Shown here piece by piece: positions 45,233-55,920 of a DNA stretch of 64,000 nt. Within the stretch, counting starts at the first letter, position 1, and every line of letters starts with the position of its first letter. Origin of the DNA: Anisus vortex. Lineage: Eukaryota; Mollusca; Gastropoda; Planorbidae. The position numbers and the translations under genes are program-made. Below the pieces are notes generated by a model. That model saw only the letters and a list, made by a program, of their open reading frames with translations, did not search any database and was not told where the DNA came from. The stretch spans positions 12,527,420 through 12,591,419 of the forward strand of contig OX421509.1 in NCBI GenBank assembly GCA_949126835.1, written 5' to 3'.

Positions 45233-45672
45233 TAGAAAAAAAATCAGAAAAGAGCTGCAAGGTTTATTACTAGCGAATATTCACAACTGACAAGAGTAAT
45301 ACCAATATTTGAATTACTAAACCTAGAAACACTAGAGGACAGAAGGGCAAAGAGTAAAGTAGTAATAATACATAAGACATTAAACTCTAATTTAGAAATA
45401 CAACCCAATAACAACATGTTGCAACGCTCAGATTAACATAAAGAGAAAAACACTTTCCTTATCTCTAATGCAAGAACAATTGTGCACTTTCTTCCCGAGT
45501 GGCATCCGGGCATGGAATGGGTTGCCTTAGCAAAACAGGAAAACTAGTAACTTAACATCATTTCAAATATTAATAAAGATGCAAAACTAAACTCGAACCA
45601 CTGATGAGCGTAGGACGCAATAATCTTCTTTATAGAAGGAGCGTCTGTAGTATATAAGATAAGATAAGAAGC
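45233..45672 (+). mobile_element. LINE-N 3' end, best copy in the window
   Basis: The plus strand encodes RAARFITSEYSQLTRVIPIF, ELLNLETLEDRRAKSKVVII, HKTLNSNLEIQPNNN and, after a frame change, TFFPSGIRAWNGLP. That motif marks the C terminus of a LINE reverse transcriptase ORF. It is followed by a 3'UTR with GTAGGACGCAATAATCTTC, AGAAGGAGCGTCTGTA and a tail of ATAAG repeats. 5'-truncated, frames broken. The exact LINE clade is not decided. Confidence 0.8.
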
Positions 45673-46109
45673 TTCCCCCAACGATCATAACGGTTAAGGG
45701 AATATTTTAAATAGGCGACTTAGCATTGTATTAGCAACTCAATCTCTTAGTATTCAGTGTCCAGCAAAAACGTATATACGTTGCATCTTATTACCCCGTG
45801 GACCGATGCGTTCTGAGAGGGGAAACAGTAATTAATACTGTTTGACCTAGATTCAATAATGATAATTGTAAAATTCTTTTATAACACACACGCAGATTTA
45901 ACATTCAGGCGTCGTGTCCCATCATGCTTTTCGTGTTGCTGTTTGTCTGTTTCGTTGTTAATTAGATGTTGTTGTTGTTGTTGTTGCTGTTTCTGTCACG
46001 TTTCGTTGTTTGTATAGCTTAATGCCGACTACTAATATTGACCAGATAAGCTCTTGCATGGAATCTACAGGGTGCAAGACGAAGAGGTAGACCCACACAA
46101 CACCTGGCG
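45673..46109. other. unassigned interval
   Basis: No feature recognised apart from a short GTT trinucleotide run near 45969-45985. Confidence 0.35.
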
Positions 46110-46215
46110 GAGTAGAGAAGTAGAAACTTAACATCATTTAAAACACGAATAGAACTGTAGGACTCGACTCAAACCACGTATCTGCGTAGGACGCAATAAT
46201 CTTCTTTTTTGAATA
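46110..46215 (+). mobile_element. LINE-N extreme 3' end
   Basis: AGAAACTTAACATCATTTAA, AACACGAATAGAACTG and TAGGACGCAATAATCTTCTT match the last ~100 bp of LINE-N. The ATAAG tail is absent. Confidence 0.7.
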
Positions 46216-47460
46216 AACGATTTTTTTTTTCAACAGGCTTTTTTTTCTTTCAAATAAATATGTACTACATTCTTATACATGTTTGTCACGCGAAAGTTCA
46301 GCCCACCCTGGGACGAAATGACTGGCTGCAGCCCCTGCCCACGTGACGTGCTTTTTGGCTCTTCTTTTGCCTCCACCCCCGGTCCCTCCTCACCCACAAC
46401 AAAACTTAATTAATTCAGTGACGCTAATGATTGTCCAAACAAACACGCAAACACACACAAAAATGAAGGGGGAAAAAAAGTACAAAGACAATTAATTTAA
46501 CCTGAATCAGCAAAAAATAAAAAAGGCCTATGATCTACAGTCTACAGACAAGCAATAATTTTTTTGGGATCAATATCTTACTCGGCTATTCTAAATCAAT
46601 TCAAATATTTTAAATCGGCAACGCTACAAACGTCAAAACAAAGAAAAGGGGGAGGTGGGGAGGCGGCGGTAGAGGGGTGGGGTGGGTGTGCGGAACTTAT
46701 CCATTGGACCGACGTAGTGACTTGGATCAGTTATAATGCTCTCGACCCCCACACACGCCTCTTTCTCTCCCCCCCCCCCCATCTCACCCAGACATACGCC
46801 CCTTCTCTCCCTGCGACCGATATAATATATACTACGTTCGTTTTTTTTTTTTGTTTCTTTGTTTTCGACCTCGCCTACTCCTCCCCACCTCAACGTGTTT
46901 TTTTTTTGTTCGTTCGAAGCCATTGCTTTCTTCTTCCCCCCCCCCCCCTACTCATGAGTCTCGACACGTTTTTCTGGAATTGCATGCCGGCCATGTTGTT
47001 TACCTTAGTTACAGGTGCCATGGGTAGTAGGTCTATATATAAGCCGCTGGCCGCTTCAATGTATCTGGATCTAAAAAAACTTACAAACTAAAGCACCTTT
47101 TGGTAGCGGATAGCGACGAAGTAAGAAGGGGGGGCCCTCCTTTTTTTTCTCCTCTTCGTCTATTATGCCATCCACAGACCGGCCCCGGATGGGCAGGAGG
47201 TGATGAGGAGGAGAGGAGAGGGGGGCTAGCCGTGGTCCGAGATGCCCAGCTTCATGTTATGAAGGTAAATTGAACTAGTAAACACATCTTTTTTTCAATG
47301 TTATGTTAGATATAATATACTCGTTTTTATGTATGTTATACATTCTATTTGTATAATATTTTTTAATTAAAACATATCTTTAGTCGACTGGTATATGCGA
47401 AATAACATAGGCCTACGGATTCTATACATTAAACAATCTAAGGTCATATGTTATGTCTAC
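46216..47460. other. unassigned sequence
   Basis: C-rich and T-rich homopolymer patches (46770-46780, 46840-46860, 46937-46950) underlie a 175-residue frame at 46564-47091 that shows no domain. TAGGCCTA at 47408-47415. Confidence 0.4.
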
Positions 47461-47625
47461 ATGTATCGAGGCTGGTCCTGTGGTTAGTTCACCGGACTGT
47501 CAACCGACAAGTCGCGGGTTCTATCCTGGCTCCGATCGATCCCTGCTTCCCTGCAGGAGTTTTGGGCCTAGTGGACGTAATATTCTTCTATCTAGAAGGA
47601 ACGTCTGTAAAACTTATATAAGATA
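47461..47625 (+). mobile_element. SINE-D: tRNA-Asp-like head joined to a LINE-N 3' tail
   Basis: The head reads GGCTGGTCCTGTGGTTAGTT, CACCGGACTGTCAACC (GTC in the anticodon position) and the B box CGGGTTCTATCC. After a ~40-bp body it continues GACGTAATATTCTTCTATCT, AGAAGGAACGTCTGTA and a TATAAGATA tail, which is the 3' end of LINE-N. SINEs that share a LINE tail are mobilised by that LINE, so LINE-N is the inferred partner. Confidence 0.75.
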
Positions 47626-48091
47626 TAACGTTCTATACGAATAGTTCACAATACGTTTGAACACATTCTTAATCTAAGGCGTGTAAAAAAAAATAGTATA
47701 CATGTAACTATATTTCACTATGGTGTTTTTATACATTCTAAAATCTGTCTCTCTATTTCGTCGTTGTGTTGCTATAACTTTGCGTCTCTGTCTATCTATT
47801 CGTCCTAATCTCCTCCCCCATAATCACCTTTTTCTTTCCTTCCTTTCAGTCATTCATCCAATTTATGCACCTCGAGATGTGTGTTTAGGCTTTAATAATC
47901 ATTGGTATTTTAGCTCACCGTTATCGCTTTATATCTTTCTTTATATCTAGATGATGTGGCTCGTCATTACTGTGATTCGTATATAACTAGAGCTAAAAGC
48001 GAGGGTTCCTTATGAGTACCTTCTCCAACCATTCTCTCTTTTTCTCTCTTTAGTTCTCCACCCCCCCCCCCTTTATGTCGGTCTGCCTGTT
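47626..48091. other. unassigned interval
   Basis: No gene supported; a C run sits at about 48060-48070. Confidence 0.35.
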
Positions 48092-48311
<220 letters not shown>

Positions 48312-48660
48312 CATATCTTCCTCTCTATCTCTCCCCTCTTCTTTTCTCTCTCTCTCTCTCTATATATCTCTCGCGCCTTTATATCGCTCTCTGTCCATCT
48401 CTCGTTCTCTATCTCTCACCCCCTCTCTATCACACACTCTCTCTATCACACACTCTCTCTATCTCATTCTCTTCATCTCTCCCAACCTTCTCTCTTCCAT
48501 TTACATCTCTCTCTCTCTGCGAGTTACTTTAAAAACCTACGATCGTTGTTTTAAATGGCTGTGCCATTTGTGAGCTACTTTCTCCACTGACCGGAACTGT
48601 TGATGTGAATGGTTTATCGCCCGTTGATCTCTCGGACTGATACGTCCGCTATCACCACAC

Positions 48661-48678
48661 ACACACACACACACACAG
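48661..48678. repeat. (CA)9 microsatellite
   Basis: Uninterrupted CA dinucleotides. Confidence 0.95.
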
Positions 48679-48837
48679 CTATCAGTCAGCCGTTGTGGAG
48701 TAGGAGATTGGGGAAACGAGAAATGCCTTAATGGACCATGAAGCAATTTGTACCATACAAACAAACATACCAACTATTTTATATCTTTTAGTTCAGCGAC
48801 TGTTTTCTCTCATTCCTTTATCTATTTATCTTTCAAA

Positions 48838-48905
<68 letters not shown>
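48838..48905. repeat. CT-rich tract
   Basis: CTCTCTTT-type pyrimidine repeat. Confidence 0.9.
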
Positions 48906-49002
48906 ATCCTTCTTTCATTATCATTCTCTCTTTTATTTTCCCACATTCTTTTCGCCTTCTTTTTATCCCACTTGACCTTTATATATGTATGTTTTTCTAT
49001 AT

Positions 49003-49328
49003 ATCTATCTAATCTTTCTAATCTATCTAATTTATCTAATTTGTCTAATCTGTCTAATCTGTCTAATCTGTCTAATCTATCTAATCTATCTAATCTATCT
49101 AATCTATCTAATCTATCTAATCTATCTAATCTATCTAATCTATCTAATCTATCTAATCTATCTAATCTATCTAATCTATCTAATCTATCTAATCTATCTA
49201 ATCTATCTAATCTATCTAATCTATCTAATCTATCTAATCTATCCAATCTATCTAATCTATCTAATCTATCTAATCTATCTAATCTATCTAATCTGTCTAA
49301 TCTATCTAATCTATCTAATCTATCTAAT
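49003..49328. repeat. (CTAATCTAT)n 9-bp array
   Basis: About 36 copies of a 9-bp unit. The left copies carry TTTG or TGTG variants (CTAATCTGT). The period of 9 gives three-residue protein repeats in every frame (LSN, IYL, and LDR on the minus strand); all are artefacts. Confidence 0.96.
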
Positions 49329-49717
49329 AAATAAACATTCAACTTTAATGTGTTTTTATCGAACCCATATTATTTCGTTTTGTAAGCAGTGTTTACAATA
49401 ATTCATTTATCTACAGATATGGCTACGATGTTTAAAGCCAATGTGGTTAAGAAGCTGGGTGCATGTCATGTCAGTGACAGGGTCAGTGACATGCCTCCTT
49501 GGATGACATCGGCAATTCACGGGGATTCCATCATTGTTTGACGGTAATATACGTGTGTGTTATGTAATACCTGTAAATGTCACCTGTTTGTGTGTATCAT
49601 TGTCTGTGTGTGTGTGAACGTACCTAAATTATGTAGAGCTAAACCTTGAAATTCGCATTGTTTGATGCTCCTAGATCTATCCTATTTATATCCAGTAGGG
49701 CCTACACTAAATCATAA
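49329..49717. other. unassigned interval
   Basis: A short imperfect direct repeat GTCAGTGACA(T/G) occurs at 49470-49492. TAGGGCCTA, one base longer than the palindrome, is at 49696-49704. No gene supported. Confidence 0.35.
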
Positions 49718-50012
49718 GACACGGTGGTCAAGCTAGGCAGCGCGTTGGGATATTGGCGTACCGAAGGTCGTGGGTTCGAATCCTGCTGAAGGCTAGGAAT
49801 TTTTTTCCCCGAGTCTGGAGGGTGTCGTTGAGTCTACCCAGCTCTGATGAATACCTGACTTGAGTTTGGGGCTGAAGAATGACTGTGAATGGCCGCCGGG
49901 CATTGTGCTGGCCACACAATCCCCTAGTAGTATGCCGTAGCCACAGAAACTGGTGAACGCTGCTCCACCGGCTCTGTGAATGGATTTGGTCCGATGTGAT
50001 ATTTTATTTGTT
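49718..50012 (+). mobile_element. SINE-A, near full length
   Basis: ACACGGTGGTCAAGCTAGGC head, B box GGGTTCGAATCC, then TCTACCCAGCTCTGATGAAT, GGCCACACAATCCCCTAGTA, TATGCCGTAGCCACAGAAAC and a worn 3' end. A small insertion (GTA) sits before TATGCCGT. Confidence 0.85.
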
Positions 50013-50325
50013 ACTAAATCTATCCTCGAAACATCGATATTACATAAAACAACGTATCGTAATCATTACAATGTATTATAACCAATAAGAAATAGTAAAA
50101 GTAAACATTTACAGTAATAAACTATAAGGTAATATACATTCAGATTACAGTTTATATGGCAATCGTCCGTCCTCAACGAACGACGGCGCAGTCTCCTGGC
50201 TCGCTTTTCTTCACTCCTTCTGTGAGGGTGCCTTCTGCGGCTTGAGTGCACTCACGCACCTTTGACCGCCAGGAAAGACTTACAGTAGATACTCTATTAT
50301 ACCTTAATGTATGTTTACCCAAAGG
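50013..50325. other. unassigned interval
   Basis: 50160-50275 is GC-richer, with a short Arg-rich minus-strand frame; no domain recognised. Confidence 0.35.
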
Positions 50326-50614
50326 CCAAAGACTATAATAAGATGGACCGTTTGTTTTAATATTTCTGCTATTTAATTACTCGAATGACTTTTTTTCGGA
50401 ATTCCCGATTCCCTTTTCCACTGTAAACTTCCGTTTTATTTAATCGCTTTGATTTTCTCAATGAAAAATTAAATTAAAATCGAAAGTTGTATACAGCGGA
50501 AACCTTTTGGCAGCCGTTGGAGTCATTTAAGACAGCGTCCTTGGCTGCGTACGGAAAAAAGTACACATAAGCTCTAAAAATAGAACAAGTGGTCCATCTT
50601 ATTATAGTCTTTGG
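50326..50614. mobile_element. MITE-P, complete copy
   Basis: 289 bp from CCAAAGACTATAATAAGATG to the inverted CATCTTATTATAGTCTTTGG end (one changed base at the inner side). Co-linear with 1181-1478 throughout, including GGAATTCCCGATTCCC and GCTCTAAAAATAGA. Non-coding. Confidence 0.8.
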
Positions 50615-51767
50615 ACCCTTGTATGTGCTTACACAAGTTTGCTATTTTTAGAAATAAAAATTCCCAACTGTATTCGTTAGTTCCCAAAGAAAAATATTGA
50701 TTCGAATTCTTGAAAGCGCCGATTCAGAATCGAGAAATTATTTTGTTCTCTATTTGAATGTAATAGTGTAAAACCATTTTAACAACGATCATTTTTTCTT
50801 ACTCTGGTCAACAATATGAACAATACTTTATTTGCCACAAAGTACATAAGTACAATAAAGGCATATTAAAAGACATAACTAGAAAATTATCACATTGGTA
50901 AATAATATACAATGAGAATGTGATAATCCCAATAACGTTTTCCGTTTATGTGGCCCAATCTGATTTCACGGTTAGCTGCCTTGAAAAGGCCGGGAAAGGA
51001 GGGAGGGGGGGGGGTGAATATATTTTGACGATTTCTTTTAAGTATTTATAATTATGAAAGAAAGTATTGATCTCTGTAGAAGTGAATTGGGTGGCAGAGC
51101 GTGTGATTAGAAACCCAAGCGTCTCAGTTCAAACCTTGTTTGTGTGTGGGGGGGGAGGAGGGGAGGTTATAGGACTTATACATTTCCAGGGATCTAAGAG
51201 ATTACCCTCTTTCCATTCCAGAATAATGCGACCAACTAATCGATCGCAGATATTGTTGTAAGAATTATTAGAGTCAGCAGTCCTTTTCAGTGACAAATCA
51301 ATAAGCCACCAATTATAATTATTCTTAACCTCTTCAGGTGTAAACATGTCTAAAGCAGAAAGCTAATAACAGTTGGGGCATTCAAAGTGATCCAGAAGCA
51401 AACAAGGGGCTAGTGGGGGGGGGGGAGTGAATATTACGTTACGTGTGTCTGTAAGTAAGTGTTTGAATATTTTTTTATATAAAGTCACACACAAATAAAA
51501 TGTATATATATGTAAAGTATCTATATAATCTATGCGTGTACGTTGTATGGATGGATTGCGTTCTGTGTATGTGTCAGTGTCTATATTATATGTGTAGGCC
51601 TACATATATAATGCAAACACACATTGGTATGTAGATATGTGTATAGAGTATATGTGTGTTTGTTTTTGTAGCCTCCATATCATTTTGTGTGTATGTGTAG
51701 GCCTATTTTATGTTATACTATATTAATATATATAATAATCATTAATATATATATATATATATATATA
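50615..51767. other. unassigned AT-rich sequence
   Basis: Contains G runs (51004-51013, 51417-51426), TAGGCCTA at 51595-51602 and 51698-51705, and an (AT)n run at 51743-51767. A weak tRNA-like patch is near 51090-51140. No gene supported. Confidence 0.4.
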
Positions 51768-51880
51768 TGGATCCATAAGGCAGGGGAAGCAGCATTCACC
51801 AGTTTCTGTGGCCACGACATACTAGGGGATTGTATGGCCAGCACAATGCCCAGCCGCCTTTACTTTACCCCAACTAAAGT
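51768..51880 (-). mobile_element. SINE-A 3' part, minus strand
   Basis: Reads (plus strand) GGATCCATAAGGCAG, TTCACCAGTTTCTGTGGCCA, CGACATACTAGGGGATTGTA and CTTTACTTTACCCCAACTAA. It stops where a forward SINE-A piece begins. Confidence 0.8.
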
Positions 51881-51945
51881 GGTGAACGCTGATTGACCAC
51901 TCCCTGATCAATTTGGTCCGATAAGTCGGATAAGTACTTTTCTTT
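51881..51945 (+). mobile_element. SINE-A 3' end, plus strand, abutting the inverted copy
   Basis: GTGGTGAACGCTGATTGACC, TGATCAATTTGGTCCGATAA and AAGTACTTTTCTTTTGACT correspond to the last ~65 bp of SINE-A in the forward orientation. Confidence 0.75.
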
Positions 51946-51956
51946 TGACTAGGCTA

Positions 51957-52309
51957 CCTTTCTTTCTAGTTCTTACTCTCCCCTGTTTCCAAATTGTTTC
52001 TTTTTCCTTTTGTGCATTTTCAATAACGACAACTCCATTATTTATTACCTCCACAATGGACTGGGTTGTCTTCCCCCCCCCCTCCTGACTAACAATGCAA
52101 CTCCAATATACAATTCTATAGGTTTTAACTTTTTGTTTTATATATTCTGTGGCTAACTCTGACAAGTCACAAAGCAGGAACCTTAACCAAGTCTAAGTGA
52201 ATGTTTACATTTAATTGTTATAAAATAACAGCGTTGTTTACTTTAGCGTTTGACATCTTATAATAAAACGTTAAGGGAAAAATGAAACTTTCTCTCTTTC
52301 TCTATCTTT
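51957..52309. other. unassigned interval
   Basis: No gene or repeat recognised; pyrimidine-rich patches only. Confidence 0.35.
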
Positions 52310-52830
52310 ATCTGTGTGTGTTTATATATGTGTTTTAGCATGTGTGTATGAGTGCGTGTTTATGATGTGTGTATATGTGTGTGTCTGTGAATGTATGTGT
52401 CTGTGTCCGTGTGTGTCCGTGTATGTGTGTGTCTGTGTATATATGTCTGTATACGCGTGTCAGTGTATGTGTATATCTGTGTATATGTGGTTCTGTGTAG
52501 GCCTATAGGTCTGTATATGTCTGTGTGTGTTCGTTTATGCGTGTGTCTGTGTATGTGTGTCTGTATACTTGTGTCAGTGTATGTGTAGGCCTATATCTGT
52601 GTATATGTGGTTCTGTGTATAAGTCTGTGTATGTCTGTGTGTGTGTTCGTTTATGCGTGTGTCCGTTTATGTGTGTGTCTGTGTGTGTCCGTGTGTGTTT
52701 GTCCGTTGGTGTATACGTGTGTGTATGTGTCCGTGTGTGTCCGTGTATGTGTCTATTTGTGCATCTGTGTTTATCTGTGTCTGTTTCTGTGCGCGTTTGT
52801 GTATGTGTCTGTGTATATGTGTGTCTGTTA
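52310..52830. repeat. GT-rich degenerate tandem repeat
   Basis: Irregular GTGTATGTGTCTGTGT-type DNA. Cys/Val-rich plus-strand frames and Thr/His-rich minus-strand frames are artefacts. Confidence 0.92.
52447..52676. repeat. 114-bp tandem duplication carrying reciprocal TAGGCCTA insertions
   Basis: CTGTATACGCGTGTCAGTGT at 52447 and CTGTATACTTGTGTCAGTGT at 52561 start two parallel copies. At the first TA site copy 1 reads GTGTATATC and copy 2 GTGTAGGCCTATATC. At the second, copy 1 reads CTGTGTAGGCCTATAGGTC and copy 2 CTGTGTATAAGTC. Outside these 6-bp differences the copies align with few mismatches and one extra GT. Confidence 0.9.
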
Positions 52831-53639
52831 ACATGTGCAATGAATCATCGACTCTTAAGTTCCTTATAACAGACTTCTCTGTTTTATATTTTCTTGATTC
52901 GTTCAATTATCCTGATCTTAATCGAAATGTTTGGCTATACAAAAAAAAAATTCTTATGATTAGAATAAACACTTTAATGCCTTATAAGAGTTTAGCGCTA
53001 TTCCGTTAGAACACGGAATCACGTTTTACAGATGTGGGTGATATCACATACTCCCCCTCCCCCCCCCCCCCTTTTCAAAGCGAATAGAGAATGTTAGCAG
53101 GCAGGGGCGGAGAACTCTGGAGAGAAAGAAAAAAAACAAGAATGTCACGCGGAAGTTGCAGAGTTACCTGCCCCTGTCGTGTTGGTTTTTATTTTTTTTT
53201 TTATTTTTAGTTTCTTGTAATCTTAGGATTATAGTTTGGTGGGCTTGTAATAATGCCGTTGTTGAAAGGCGTTTGTGTGTGTGTGGGGGGGGGGGGGGGG
53301 GAGGGGGGTTCGTCTAATTGCCCATTGTTTGGGGGGGGGGGGCAACTGTGAGCCGTTTCTTCGTTCATACAACCGTTCCGGTGCCCAGGGACCTATTCAC
53401 ATGGGCACGCACTGAGCTGCACGCAAGAATGGGCAATAGGATGGATTTCGTTTATCGAAGGGAGTTAATACAACATAGATATTTGAGACGATTGTTTCCC
53501 TTTGTTACTCTTTTTTTTTTATCGACTATCAAGGAAATTATCAGGAAGTTATTACATTGTGGCGTTAGGGCAGGGAATGTGTAGCCTGAACTAATTAGGA
53601 AAAACAAACAACTCGATGGGCTACAATGTATAACTTTTT
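52831..53639. other. unassigned interval with poly(C)/poly(G)
   Basis: C run at 53059-53071, G runs at 53285-53301 and 53331-53342. An 88-codon frame at 53318-53584 shows no recognisable domain. Confidence 0.35.
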
Positions 53640-53795
53640 TTTTAAATTCAAGAGACTCAAACCTTGTATGTAGGCCGCAGTAACCTAGACGCAGTAGTCT
53701 AGACGCAATAACCTAGACGCAATAATCTAGACGCAATTATCTAGACGCATTAATCTTCAGTATAGAAGATTTGGCCATAATGTTTGATAAGACAT
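53640..53795 (+). mobile_element. LINE-N 3' end, expanded into a minisatellite
   Basis: Flanks match the LINE-N end: ACTCAAACC...TGTAGGCCGCAGTAA on the left corresponds to CTCGAACCAC...CGTAGGACGCAATAA, and AATCTTCAGTATAGAAG on the right to AATCTTCTTTATAGAAG. Between them lies the 14-bp tandem repeat. Confidence 0.65.
53671..53754. repeat. 14-bp minisatellite (CTAGACGCAATAAT)n, 6 copies
   Basis: Copies at 53671 (TAGGCCGCAGTAAC), 53685, 53699, 53713, 53727 and 53741 in strict 14-bp register with 1-4 differences. Confidence 0.92.
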
Positions 53796-53857
53796 AAGTT
53801 AAGCCGAGATTATGTGTCAAAGTCTGACCGCCATAACTTAACTTCCTCACTACTAAT

Positions 53858-53962
53858 GCCGTCAAAGCTGGTTAGACTTAAATAACCCATCCTATGGACG
53901 TGGATTTGAACCAAAGACCTATAGAATAGTAATGCCGCTAATCGACCGTGACCCATTGCAGA
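53858..53962 (-). mobile_element. SINE head fragment, minus strand
   Basis: GTCAAAGCTGGTTAGACTTA, then GGATTTGAACCAAAGACCT (complement of a B box) and GCCGCTAATCGACC (complement of an A-box region). Confidence 0.55.
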
Positions 53963-54064
53963 CTATAAGTATCGTTAAAAGGAAACATTCCTGTTTTAAA
54001 ACAAAAAATAAAAAAATAATAAACGTGACCTAGAAATCAAATGTGTATTGAACATAAAATTTTC

Positions 54065-54170
54065 CCTTGAGATTTCACACGCACACATACACTCACACAC
54101 AGACACAGACACACGTACACACACACAGACACACATACACACATACACACACACAGACACACATACAACG
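54065..54170. repeat. CA-rich simple repeat
   Basis: CACACACAGACACACATACA-type DNA. Confidence 0.92.
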
Positions 54171-54411
54171 TGGATGGTAAGTGCGCCAGCTAATGGATGT
54201 TTAGATTTGAGAGTTAGCTTAAGGTATTGTTTCTGTCCCTAATTGAAATCGAATCCCTATTACAGAAGCAGTTTCATTAGATTGAAAGGGAAAAGTCAAT
54301 TAGTAACAAATTGATGAAACTATTTTGTTACAACAGATCACCCCCCCCCCCCCAATGATTTCACAAACTTCGAAAATCTATTTGAGTATTTAGAGTAACG
54401 AATTCGTGGAG

Positions 54412-54802
54412 CTAGAATTTTATATCAATTTTGACAAATTTCTCAAACAATTCTTTTATATCTTTTGCTAAGACGTAGTCTAGCACCAAACATTGTTGTA
54501 CCCGGGTTGGCGACATCCATGGCCCCTGGGCTCCACATTGGTAAGGGAGAAGCATTTCTATCACGCTGGAGTAGATGGGCACCCTTGCTATATTTACTAA
54601 ACGGCACACATTGGAAAAGTGAAAGGTGTCTTTGCGATTTTTGCCAGTCCTCACGATCCCCTTTCATAAACTCCGTGAACACTGATATTACCGAGACAAA
54701 CTGCTTCGCCTTCAAAATGTGCCGAAATATAACTCTACTTTGTAAGATCCTTATCAGTCGGAGCACAGTGGGGTCCCCCTGAATACATATGTCGAGAGTC
54801 AT
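54412..54802 (-). other. unassigned open region on the minus strand
   Basis: Two overlapping minus-strand frames (54443-54802, 119 codons; 54412-54654, 80 codons) in a segment with even base composition. On the minus strand TATGTATTCAG precedes GGGGACCCC and could be a 3' splice site. A plus-strand frame (54465-54782) is equally open. No domain is recognised; a decayed element or a host exon are both possible. Confidence 0.25.
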
Positions 54803-55339
54803 TGAATGAATTATTTCCCCTTCTAATTAAAAGCATGTTAAGAAAATTAGGCTTTAGAAATGCATACTTTAATGGGCATAATAATTAGCTTTAATCAGAG
54901 CTGGAAAGTTATAAGAAGCACATTAATGAAACCACCATGCAAACACGATTAGTCGCCGGAATTAAAGACGTTTTCTTTATTCTAGTTTTTTTTTAAATCA
55001 TGAAATAAAACCTTTAATGGATGTTTAGACACTATCAATGAATGGCTCTGCAGTTTCTATTGTCACTCTACACTATACGTTTAATGCGGGATGCTTTTGT
55101 GACTCCAACTTTGTTTTTTTTTTAAACAAATAATTGAGAATTGTTAATTAACGTGCAGGGTTGACTTACTAGTTGCAAAATATAGAGATTATTCATAACT
55201 TCTTTTTGTCATTGGTTTTTAAATATATTTAAAAAAAAACAACAGAATATAACACACGTCATTACCAGTTTAAAATAAATGTAACTATAAGAAAAATGGG
55301 CTGCGTTCAAACGAAATTCCATCAATATCTCAAGGTATC
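54803..55339. other. unassigned AT-rich interval
   Basis: No gene or repeat recognised. Confidence 0.4.
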
Positions 55340-55590
55340 AAAAGTAAAAAAGAAAACCATTTGCAGCTCGCTCCTACAGCACCTCTGTGGAGGAACAAAC
55401 TTCCGAAAACAAAATTAAACTAGCGCACAATATTGACATTTTAAAAACAACATTGTAAATATACGTATTTGATTTAGTTTAGTAACATAAGGTAAATGTA
55501 AAGTGCATTCGAAGGCTTTGTTATGAATAGCACTATATAAAATGTGTAATTTGTAATAATTGTCAATGGCTAAGAAACAAAGCTATGAAA
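55340..55590 (+). mobile_element. L2/CR1-like LINE 3' end, plus strand
   Basis: Homologous to the reverse complement of 23395-23680. It reads through TTTGCAGCTCGCTC, CACCTCTGTGGAGGAACAAA and TTCGAAGGC, and ends with GCACTATATAAAATGTG and a TAATAAT-like tail, the L2/CR1-style 3' end. Protein frames are short. Confidence 0.6.
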
Positions 55591-55689
55591 CATGTCATTC
55601 AAATGGTCTGAGCTTTAAGTCCCGAGTGTTGGGCGATAGTCGATAGTAAAGATGGCTGCGTATTGTGTTGACCTTGCATATCTTATCTC

Positions 55690-55840
55690 TTTTGTTACTG
55701 ACGCTCCTTCTGTACAGAACATTATTGCTTCATATTCTTATTCGTGGGTTTGAGTATATACTCTTGATTTTGATGTTTTTTTTTCTGATTATGTAAAGCC
55801 TTTGCCCGAATTTCACTTGTTAAGAAAGCTAATTTATATT
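55690..55840 (-). mobile_element. LINE-N 3' end, minus strand
   Basis: GACGCTCCTTCTGTACAG, ATTGCTTCATATTC and CGTGGGTTTGAGTATA are the complement of the LINE-N 3'UTR; the rest is diverged. Confidence 0.65.
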
Positions 55841-55920
55841 ACACATTAATATGTCAGTATTTATCATATTGTAAATTTAAATAACTATTCAATTTTTTTA
55901 TATTTATCTGTTCATTACAG

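Noticed and set aside
46564..47091. 175-residue plus-strand ORF
   Set aside because: It crosses C-rich and T-rich homopolymer patches and has no recognisable domain or splice context.
48833..49401. LDR, LSN and IYL three-residue repeat proteins
   Set aside because: They are produced by the 9-bp array in several frames and on both strands at once, so they do not indicate a gene.
53318..53584. 88-residue ORF after a poly(G) run
   Set aside because: No domain, no similarity to other repeats here, and it begins in a homopolymer region.
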